From assembly GCA_003248565.1 (NCBI GenBank), contig QFOV01000118.1, forward strand, positions 1-9,739: 9,739 nucleotides of DNA, read 5' to 3'. The first letter of the stretch is position 1; each line of letters starts with the position of its first letter. The notes under the pieces are model-generated. The model saw only the letters and a program-made list of their open reading frames with translations, was not told where the DNA came from and searched no databases. Of the stretch, positions 1 to 5,359 are shown one piece after another. Origin of the DNA: Stenotrophomonas sp. (lineage in GTDB: Bacteria; Pseudomonadota; Gammaproteobacteria; Xanthomonadales; Xanthomonadaceae). The position numbers and the translations under genes are program-made.

Positions 1-912
1 GATCACCAACAGGCCGATCACGTAGCCCACCAGCATCGCGAACAGGGTGTAGGAGGTGAACAGCTTGGTCTGGTCCAGCGGCAGGCCGAAGGCATTGCCG
101 TAGGTACCGATGGCGTCACCGGCCATCACCTCCACGCCGACGTAGACGAACAGACACATCACGCCCAGCCACAGGTGCGGAAACTGGAAGATGCTGCGCT
201 TGGCGGCCTTGCCGTCGTTGGCCACGGCGTTGGCCTGGTCCGGCCGCACTTCCGGCAGCGGCGAGAACAGCACGCCCACGGCGACCAACAGCAGAACGCC
301 AGCAATCACCATGTACGGGGTGTGGATCTTGGCCGCGAATGTATTGAGCAGATCGGCCTTGGTGGCAGCGTCCGCGGCCTGCACCTGGCTTTCCAGGTCA
401 CCAATGCCGTGCAGCACGAAGGTACCGATCACCACTGGCGCGATGATGCCGGCGATCTTGTTGCAGATGCCCATCAGCGCGATGCGCTGCGCGGCGCCCT
501 CGATCGGGCCGAGGATGCTGATATAGGGATTGACCGCAGTCTGCAGCAGGGCCATGCCGCCGCCGATGACGAACAGACCAGCCAGCGCACCGCCGAACCA
601 GCGCTGCGTGGCGAACTCACCGAAGCCCATCGCACCAACTGCCATCACCGCCAGACTGAGCGCCAGGCCCTTCTTCATGCCGGTGCGACCGAGGATCCAG
701 GACGCTGGCAAGGCCAGGAAGAAGTACGACAGGTAGAACACCATCAGTACCAGGAAGGCTGATACCTCGTTCACGTCGAAGGCCAGCTTGACGAAGGTGA
801 TCAACGGGCCGTTGATCCAGGTACAGAAGCCGATGATGAAGAACAGCACGCCGACGATGGCGATGGACGACGCCATGCTGGTACGCGGCGTCGAGACGGG
901 AACAGCAGACAT
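1..912 (-). CDS. nagP: NagP/FucP-type sugar MFS permease (5' part only)
   Basis: Inner-membrane major facilitator, probably importing GlcNAc or a related hexose. The minus-strand frame is open from ATG at 912 to base 1, giving the first 304 residues; the family is usually about 410-440 residues, so roughly the last quarter lies outside the window. About eight hydrophobic segments are visible, near residues 15-36, 51-72, 82-98, 105-124, 144-165, 198-216, 247-263 and 286-304. Residues 125-135 (TAVNPYISILG) match the conserved Asn-Pro segment of the FucP/GluP/NagP family, and the loop around residues 166-196 is hydrophilic. The start is set by AGGAG at 925-921, 8 nt upstream. It is transcribed divergently from a kinase-receptor operon and shares its operator type, which is why I prefer NagP over a fucose or glucose permease. 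That choice is inference; the MFS assignment is firm. Confidence 0.85.
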   Translation of the reverse strand, partial: MSAVPVSTPRTSMASSIAIVGVLFFIIGFCTWINGPLITFVKLAFDVNEVSAFLVLMVFYLSYFFLALPASWILGRTGMKKGLALSLAVMAVGAMGFGEFATQRWFGGALAGLFVIGGGMALLQTAVNPYISILGPIEGAAQRIALMGICNKIAGIIAPVVIGTFVLHGIGDLESQVQAADAATKADLLNTFAAKIHTPYMVIAGVLLLVAVGVLFSPLPEVRPDQANAVANDGKAAKRSIFQFPHLWLGVMCLFVYVGVEVMAGDAIGTYGNAFGLPLDQTKLFTSYTLFAMLVGYVIGLLVI

Positions 913-969
913 GGGCAAAGCTCCTGCGGATGCGGGAGACGGATCGAGGCCGTCCGGCGACTTACGTGG

Positions 970-983
970 GAACAACGTTGTCA
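970..983. promoter_or_regulatory. LacI-type operator O1 of the permease
   Basis: GAACAACGTTGTCA is an even-centred palindrome around CG (between 976 and 977), with a perfect 10-bp core ACAACGTTGT. It belongs to the same family as the operators before both kinases (TGACATCGTTGTCA). It falls at the predicted transcription start of the permease promoter, where a bound repressor would block initiation. LacI-family repressors typically bind sites with a central CG, and NagQ of Xanthomonas is the obvious candidate; that identity is inferred. Confidence 0.75.
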
Positions 984-985
984 CA

Positions 986-1015
986 TTTATGGTTTGCTGC
1001 GGACAAGTTTGTCAA
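986..1015 (-). promoter_or_regulatory. Permease promoter
   Basis: On the minus strand, a perfect TTGACA -35 (1015-1010) is followed after 18 bp by CATAAA (991-986), which matches the -10 consensus at four of six positions. Transcription would start near 979, inside operator O1, leaving a leader of about 65 nt before the ATG at 912. The -35 lies within operator O2. Confidence 0.5.
1001..1014. promoter_or_regulatory. Second LacI-type operator O2 of the permease
   Basis: GGACAAGTTTGTCA reads TGACAAACTTGTCC on the minus strand and matches an ideal TGACAACGTTGTCA at 11 of 14 positions; the central CG is lost. Its centre is 31 bp from O1, close to three helical turns. It overlaps the minus-strand -35 TTGACA in the same register as the kinase operators do, which makes it more than a chance match, although it is weaker than O1. 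Confidence 0.5.
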
Positions 1016-1200
1016 CAACGCAGCTCCGCCGGGTTATTCCGGCAGCTCATCAGGAATGTCCCATAAGCCCGTAAGGATCAGGCTTTTGGCAGAAAACCCT
1101 GCAAGTTAAGCCACTGCACGCTATCGGATGCAACAAATGCAGGCGGCGCAAGGTTTGCGCAGACACGCTGCGGCGCAACATCGAAAGTTTCAATTATTCG

Positions 1201-1230
1201 TTGACATCGTTGTCAGAACGATTACAGACT
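1201..1230 (+). promoter_or_regulatory. Promoter of kinase 1-receptor 1 operon
   Basis: A perfect TTGACA -35 (1201-1206) forms the left arm of the operator. No strong -10 is present: CAGACT at 1225-1230, 18 bp downstream, occupies the same position as GACACT before kinase 2. An A/T-rich UP-like stretch (1184-1200) precedes the -35. The start would be near 1237. Confidence 0.45.
1202..1215. promoter_or_regulatory. LacI-type operator of kinase 1 operon
   Basis: TGACATCGTTGTCA is a palindrome with six of seven half-site positions paired and a central CG (1208/1209). The same 14 bases recur unchanged at 8263-8276 before kinase 2, both times preceded by T so that TTGACA is formed. A bound repressor would occlude the -35. 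The cognate repressor gene is not in this window. Confidence 0.85.
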
Positions 1231-1282
1231 CGCCCCCGAATGGTGCCCCTCCGGGCGCTCCGCCTCGCCATAGGGAACCCGA

Positions 1283-2302
1283 GTGACCGCTGTCGTCCCC
1301 CCACTACAGACCACCCGCCTTGACCCCGCCAGCCGGCCCTTCTTCGCCGCCGACGTGGGCGGCACACACGTCCGCGTCGGCCTGATCCGGGCCGCGGCAG
1401 CAAACGACCCGGCCATCGACGTACTGTCCTATCGCAAGTACCGCTGCGCGGACTATCCCAGCCTCAGCGCGATCCTGTCCGACTTCGCCAGCCACAACCC
1501 ACCGGTCGAGCATTGCGTGATCGCCACCGCCGGCTACGCGCTGCCGGACGGCACGGTGATCTCGGCCAACCTGCCGTGGCCGCTGTCGTCCACCCGCATC
1601 CGCGATGACCTCGGGTTTGCTGGCGTGCATCTGGTCAACGACTTCGAGGCGGTCGCGCATGCCGCCGGCCATATCAGTGCCAGCCAGGTCCTGCAGTTGA
1701 CCGGCCCGGCCGAAGCCGAGCGCGGCCCGACCCTGGTGATCGGCCCGGGCACCGGCCTGGGCGCCGCCGTGTGGATCCCGGTCGGCAACCGTTCGGTGGT
1801 CCTGGCGACCGAAGCCGGCCAGGCCTCGCTGGCAGCCACGACCGAACTGGAAATGGCGGTGCTGCAGCAGATGCTGCAGGACCGTCCACATGTATCGATC
1901 GAACAGGCACTGTCCGGCCCCGGCCTGCTCAACCTGTACAACGCGCTATGCGCGGTGCGCGGCGTCACGCCGGTGCACACCACCCCCGATGCCGTCAGCG
2001 CCGCCGCCTGCGATGGCAGTGATCCGCTGGCCGTGGAAACCCTGCAGCTGTTCTGCGGAATCCTCGGCTCGACCATCGGTGACATGGCCCTGCTCTACGG
2101 CGTGCAGGGCGGCATCTATCTGGCTGGCGGCATCCTGCCGAAGATCAGCCAGTTCCTTCTGAACAGCACCTTCGTCGAACGCTTCCTCAACAAGGGGCCG
2201 ATGCGCAAGGCGTTGCAAAGCATTCCCGTGAAGCTGGTAGAGCACGGGCAACTGGGCGTCATCGGCGCCGCCAGTTGGTATCTGGAAAAGTCGGCCACGT
2301 AA
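1283..2302 (+). CDS. Glucokinase-family sugar kinase 1 (probable GlcNAc kinase)
   Basis: A 339-residue cytoplasmic ATP-dependent hexokinase of the bacterial glucokinase family (Glk type, not ROK). Visible motifs are the phosphate-binding ADVGGTHVRVG at 22-32, the catalytic HLVNDFEAVAHA segment with N119 and D120, the second phosphate loop GPGTGLG at 154-160, TEAGQ at 176-180, IEQALSGPG at 206-214 and LAGGILP at 280-286. E. coli Glk has Glu-Gly-Gly-His where this protein has EAGQ, so the His that contacts glucose is Gln180, while the Glu (E177) and the later Glu (E207) remain. This fits a substrate other than glucose, such as GlcNAc, but is not proof. The start is GTG with AGGGAA at 1272-1277, 5 nt upstream; the second kinase starts identically. 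It is followed 93 bp later by a TonB-dependent receptor, presumably in the same transcript. Confidence 0.9.
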   Translation: MTAVVPPLQTTRLDPASRPFFAADVGGTHVRVGLIRAAAANDPAIDVLSYRKYRCADYPSLSAILSDFASHNPPVEHCVIATAGYALPDGTVISANLPWPLSSTRIRDDLGFAGVHLVNDFEAVAHAAGHISASQVLQLTGPAEAERGPTLVIGPGTGLGAAVWIPVGNRSVVLATEAGQASLAATTELEMAVLQQMLQDRPHVSIEQALSGPGLLNLYNALCAVRGVTPVHTTPDAVSAAACDGSDPLAVETLQLFCGILGSTIGDMALLYGVQGGIYLAGGILPKISQFLLNSTFVERFLNKGPMRKALQSIPVKLVEHGQLGVIGAASWYLEKSAT

Positions 2303-2353
2303 GCCTTCAGCAGCATAAGCAACAGATCCACCAGCAGGACCCTGTAGTAACGC

Positions 2354-2366
2354 GGCACGCAGTGCC
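2354..2366 (+). repeat. Small hairpin between kinase 1 and receptor 1
   Basis: GGCAC-GCA-GTGCC can fold into a 5-bp stem with a 3-nt loop in the kinase-receptor spacer. It lies just after GTAGT (2344-2348), so it may be a decayed SMAG-like element. No U-tract follows, so it is unlikely to terminate transcription; it could affect mRNA processing. The second operon has an unrelated hairpin in the same place. Confidence 0.3.
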
Positions 2367-2382
2367 AATCAATCTTGATGTT

Positions 2383-2390
2383 GAGGAGAG
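2383..2390 (+). promoter_or_regulatory. Ribosome binding site deciding receptor 1 start
   Basis: GAGGAGAG lies 5 nt upstream of the ATG at 2396. The in-frame TTG at 2375 and ATG at 2378 overlap or precede this site and would place the ribosome binding sequence inside the gene. The same GAGGAGAG with 5-nt spacing precedes the second receptor at 9480. Confidence 0.75.
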
Positions 2391-2395
2391 ACAAC

Positions 2396-5053
2396 ATGCA
2401 TCGCAAGACCCTGCTTTCGGCAGCTATCGTCAGCTGTATTGCTTTCAGCGCACACGCGCAGGAAGCCCCTCAGAACGCCACCGACCTGGACACCGTGACC
2501 GTCACCGGTATCCGCGGCTCGATGGAAAAATCGCTGGACACCAAGCGCGAAGCCAACTCGCGCGTTGAAGTGGTTACCGCTGAAGACGTGGGCAAGCTGC
2601 CCGCGCACAACGTCGCAGATACCCTGCAGCGCCTGCCGGGCGTCAACATCAGCTCGTCCTCGGCCGACGAAGGCGGCTTCGACGAAGCCGACCGCGTCAG
2701 CCTGCGTGGCACCAGCCCGAGCCTGACCCAGACCCTGATCAACGGCCATACCGTTGGTTCGGCTGACTGGTTCGTACTGAGCCAGGGCAGCAACGTCGGC
2801 CGCAGCGTCAGCTACACCCTGCTGCCGTCCGAGCTGGTCCGTTCGGTGGAAGTGCACAAGTCCTCGCAGGCCAAGCTGCAGGATGGCGGCACCACCGGCA
2901 CCGTCAACATCATTACCCGCAAGCCGCTGGAATTCTCCAAGCAGATCACTGCAGAAGCCTCGATCGGCGCAGTGCGCTCGGATGCAGCCGAATCCAATGA
3001 TCCGCAGCTGTCGGGCCTGTTCAACTACAAGAACGAAGACAACACCTTCGGCGTGATGGTGCAGGCCTTCAGCCAGAAGCGTGAACTGCGCCGCGAAGCC
3101 CAGGAAATCCCGTCCGGCTTCTTCCAGATCGGCGCCGACAGCGCCGTTGCCCAGTCCAACCCGGACCTGGCCGGCGTCTACGTCCCCAGCCTGCTCGGTT
3201 CGACCCTGTTCGAACAGACCCGTGAGCGCAAGGGCGGCCTGCTCGCACTGCAATTCAAGCCAGCCGACAACCTGACCCTGGGCCTGGAAGGCTTCAGCTC
3301 GAAGATGGACGCCAACAACTACAACCGCAACTTCATGCTGTGGGGCGGCAATTTCGCCAACACCCAGGCACCGGATGCGGGTTACGTGGTCAAGGATGGC
3401 GTGCTGACCAACGCCACCTATTCGGGCAAGCCGGGCACCGACTATGCGGTGTACGACATGATCTACCGCGAAGCCACCGCCAAGAGCAGCTACATCACTG
3501 CCGATGCCGATTGGCAGATCAATGATGGCCTGAATGCCAAGTTCCAGGCCGGCAGCACCAAGGGCACCGGCTCGACCCCGCGCCAGTTCATCGCCGAAGT
3601 CACCGCAGCCCGCGGTGGTGGTGCCAGCTGGAGCACCCACGGCAATGGTGCACCGATCGACTGGAGCGTCGGCGGCGACATCAGCCCGGCCGGCGTCACC
3701 AGCTTTGGCACCTGGGGTAACCAGGAAGTCACCGCTGAAGACAAGGAGAAGTGGTTCACCGCCGACTTCAGCCAGTACTTCGATGTCGGCACGCTCAGCT
3801 CGTTGGACTTCGGCCTGCGTTATGCCGACCACAAGCGCGAAGCGCTGTCGCCGGAAGGCGCAACCCCCGGCAACATCTGGGACACCCTGAAGAACGGCGC
3901 CACCGCCAATTTCCCGGGTGGCTTTGCCGGCGGCATCGGCGGCAACTTCCCGCGCGACCTGTGGTACTTCACCCCGGCCGCATTGAAGGAGGCGATCCTC
4001 AAGAACTCCACCTGGTTGTCGAACAATGACGGCCCGAACGGCCGCCACAACTACGGCGGCGAGTGGAAGGTTGCCGAGAAGAACTTTGCCGGTTACGTCC
4101 AGGCCAACTTCGTTGGCGATCGCTGGAGCGGCAATGTCGGCCTGCGCTACGTCAACATCGACCAGGACATCAACACCTACCAGGCCGTCAGCGATATCGC
4201 CAACGCCGATGTGAGCAGCCTGTTCGGCATGTGGAAGGCACTGTCGTTCAACAACAAGCACGACCGCATCCTGCCCAGCGCCAACCTGAAGTTCGACATG
4301 AGCGATAACCTCGTGTTCCGCTTCGCCGCGTCGCAGACCCAGACCCTGCCGGACTTCTCGGCACTGGGCGCTTCGTCGTGGGGCTCGGACCTGAGCCGCA
4401 CCGGTGGCGGTGGCAATCCGAAGTTGAACCCGGTGCTGTCGACCAACTTCGACGCCAACATCGAGTGGTATTTCATGCCGCGCGGCATGTTGTCGGTGGG
4501 CGCGTACTCGATGAACCTGAAGGACTACGTGGCCTTCGGCACCGAAACGCAGATGCTGTTCAGCGAACTGACCAACCAGCTGGAGGCCTACCAGGTCGCC
4601 GTGCCGGTCAATTCCAACGGCAAGGTCACCGGCCTGGAAGTCGCCTATGAGCAGCCGATCGGCGACAACTTCGGTGTCAATGCCAACTACACCTACGCCG
4701 ATGGCAGCACCTCGCACACCTGGGCGGACGGCAGCAACAACCTGCTGGGCACCTCGAAGAACACCTACAACGTGGGCGGCTATTTCGAGAACGACACCTT
4801 CGGCGCACGCGTCAGCTACACCTACCGTTCGTCGTTCCTGATCGGCCTGAAGGGTGCGAATCCGTACTACCAGGACGACTTCGGCACCTTGTCGCTGTCG
4901 CTGAGCTACAAGGCGACGGATTGGCTGAGCGTCAGCTTCGATGCGCTGAACCTCAACAACCCGACCCTGAAGTACTACCAGAGCACGACGATTCCGAGCG
5001 CGTTTTACGAGAACGGTCGCCAGTACTACCTGAACTTCCGCTTCAAGTACTGA
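2396..5053 (+). CDS. TonB-dependent outer-membrane receptor 1
   Basis: An 885-residue outer-membrane transporter, probably for GlcNAc-containing oligosaccharides. The N-terminus is a signal peptide with cleavage predicted after the AHA at residues 20-22 region (…FSAHAQ). A TonB box-like DTVTVTG follows at 32-38. The plug domain shows the usual order: TAEDVGKLPAHNVADTLQRL (61-80), PGVNI (81-85), RVSLRGTSP (100-108) and QDGGTTGTVNIITRKP (162-177). The rest reads as alternating beta strands of a barrel and ends in FRFKY with a C-terminal aromatic, as in BAM-assembled proteins. Length and plug sequence suit the large Xanthomonas/Caulobacter TonB receptor group (TIGR01782-like). It follows kinase 1 in one operon and is closed by an intrinsic terminator. 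Its first 85 residues are about 60% identical to receptor 2. The substrate is inferred from the neighbours only. Confidence 0.93.
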   Translation: MHRKTLLSAAIVSCIAFSAHAQEAPQNATDLDTVTVTGIRGSMEKSLDTKREANSRVEVVTAEDVGKLPAHNVADTLQRLPGVNISSSSADEGGFDEADRVSLRGTSPSLTQTLINGHTVGSADWFVLSQGSNVGRSVSYTLLPSELVRSVEVHKSSQAKLQDGGTTGTVNIITRKPLEFSKQITAEASIGAVRSDAAESNDPQLSGLFNYKNEDNTFGVMVQAFSQKRELRREAQEIPSGFFQIGADSAVAQSNPDLAGVYVPSLLGSTLFEQTRERKGGLLALQFKPADNLTLGLEGFSSKMDANNYNRNFMLWGGNFANTQAPDAGYVVKDGVLTNATYSGKPGTDYAVYDMIYREATAKSSYITADADWQINDGLNAKFQAGSTKGTGSTPRQFIAEVTAARGGGASWSTHGNGAPIDWSVGGDISPAGVTSFGTWGNQEVTAEDKEKWFTADFSQYFDVGTLSSLDFGLRYADHKREALSPEGATPGNIWDTLKNGATANFPGGFAGGIGGNFPRDLWYFTPAALKEAILKNSTWLSNNDGPNGRHNYGGEWKVAEKNFAGYVQANFVGDRWSGNVGLRYVNIDQDINTYQAVSDIANADVSSLFGMWKALSFNNKHDRILPSANLKFDMSDNLVFRFAASQTQTLPDFSALGASSWGSDLSRTGGGGNPKLNPVLSTNFDANIEWYFMPRGMLSVGAYSMNLKDYVAFGTETQMLFSELTNQLEAYQVAVPVNSNGKVTGLEVAYEQPIGDNFGVNANYTYADGSTSHTWADGSNNLLGTSKNTYNVGGYFENDTFGARVSYTYRSSFLIGLKGANPYYQDDFGTLSLSLSYKATDWLSVSFDALNLNNPTLKYYQSTTIPSAFYENGRQYYLNFRFKY

Positions 5054-5092
5054 TCGATCCCGGCAGGCAACATCGCCGGTTAGCGTGACCCG

Positions 5093-5127
5093 CCGGGCCT
5101 GGATCATTCCGGGCCCGGTCTTTTTTT
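5093..5127 (+). terminator. Intrinsic terminator after receptor 1
   Basis: CCGGGCCTGG (5093-5102) pairs with CCGGGCCCGG (5109-5118), with one G-U wobble and a 6-nt loop ATCATT. TC and seven Ts follow at 5121-5127. It lies 40 bp after the receptor stop and should end the kinase 1-receptor 1 transcript, separating it from the hexosaminidase. Confidence 0.9.
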
Positions 5128-5138
5128 AGCTTTTCAAT

Positions 5139-5161
5139 GTAATGCCGAGCCATGCTCGGCA
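5139..5161 (+). repeat. SMAG-type REP element 1
   Basis: It starts with GTAA (a variant of GTAG), then an 8-bp stem TGCCGAGC/GCTCGGCA with loop CAT. It matches the neighbouring copy at 5177-5199 except for one base in the tetranucleotide. Confidence 0.8.
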
Positions 5162-5176
5162 ATGCCCTTGCCCCAT

Positions 5177-5199
5177 GTAGTGCCGAGCCATGCTCGGCA
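5177..5199 (+). repeat. SMAG-type REP element 2
   Basis: A canonical element: terminal GTAG at 5177-5180, then a perfect 8-bp stem TGCCGAGC (5181-5188) / GCTCGGCA (5192-5199) with loop CAT. These are the hallmarks of the S. maltophilia GTAG repeats, which are thought to be spread by REP-associated tyrosine transposases. Confidence 0.88.
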
Positions 5200-5225
5200 T
5201 CGGCTACGTTCGGCAATGCTTGCGC

Positions 5226-5246
5226 TGCCGAGCGGCTCGGCACTAC
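5226..5246 (-). repeat. SMAG-type REP element 3, inverted
   Basis: TGCCGAG-CGG-CTCGGCA followed by CTAC at 5243-5246, so GTAG lies on the minus strand. The loop is CGG. It faces elements 1 and 2 and abuts the CAA/CAG repeat. Confidence 0.85.
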
Positions 5247-5275
5247 AACAACAGCAACAACAGCAGCAACAGCAA
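5246..5275 (+). repeat. CAA/CAG trinucleotide repeat
   Basis: Ten consecutive CAR triplets (six CAA and four CAG) fill most of the space between SMAG elements 3 and 4. Translated in the hexosaminidase frame they give ten glutamines, but they lie upstream of the probable start at 5360. On the transcript the segment would be unstructured and A/C-rich. Confidence 0.85.
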
Positions 5276-5280
5276 CATCC

Positions 5281-5303
5281 TGCCGAGCTTGGCTCGGCAC
5301 TAC
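5281..5303 (-). repeat. SMAG-type REP element 4, inverted
   Basis: TGCCGAGC / GCTCGGCA with loop TTG and terminal CTAC at 5300-5303. It has the same orientation as element 3. A further end-like GCGGCACTAC at 5315-5324 looks like a degenerate fifth copy. Confidence 0.87.
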
Positions 5304-5359
5304 ACAAGATCGATGCGGCACTACACACTGCCGCCCAAGCACAGACAGGAGCTCCGCCC

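Larger units (their letters stand above)
913..1282. other. Divergent intergenic control region
   Basis: This 370-bp gene-free stretch separates the permease from the first kinase. It holds two operators and a promoter reading left (970-1015), and one operator and promoter reading right (1201-1230). The 185 bp between them (1016-1200) show only a small GCCGG/CCGGC hairpin at 1028-1043 and an AT-rich stretch at 1184-1200 just upstream of the kinase -35. I see no small gene or RNA in it. The short open frames here lack a ribosome binding site and family resemblance. Confidence 0.6.
5054..5359. other. Intergenic stretch with terminator and SMAG cluster
   Basis: This 306-bp gap holds the terminator of the first operon, four SMAG-type stem-loops and a CAA/CAG microsatellite, each listed separately. 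I find no operator of the TGACA-TGTCA type here and no convincing -35/-10 pair, so the hexosaminidase promoter remains unlocated. The translated repeats extend an open frame upstream of the hexosaminidase but do not look like protein. Confidence 0.6.

Noticed and set aside
175..762. Plus-strand open frame of 195 codons
   Set aside because: It lies opposite the permease, whose membrane segments and ribosome binding site are convincing; this product is rich in His and Gln and looks random.
2375..2395. TTG (2375) or ATG (2378) start for receptor 1
   Set aside because: These would put the ribosome binding site inside the gene and add residues before the signal peptide; the second receptor confirms the start pattern.
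2369..5107. 912-codon open frame on the minus strand opposite receptor 1
   Set aside because: It is the shadow of a GC-rich gene: the product is rich in Val, Ala, Arg, Gln and Asp without domains, while the plus strand encodes a complete, recognisable receptor.
5139..5303. Possible CRISPR-like array
   Set aside because: The repeats are palindromic, in both orientations and unevenly spaced, and one spacer is a microsatellite; they fit SMAG/REP elements.
5162..5359. Longer hexosaminidase start giving a polyglutamine N-terminus
   Set aside because: The extra 66 residues are translated SMAG repeats and microsatellite; the ATG at 5360 has AGGAG upstream and begins a proper signal peptide.
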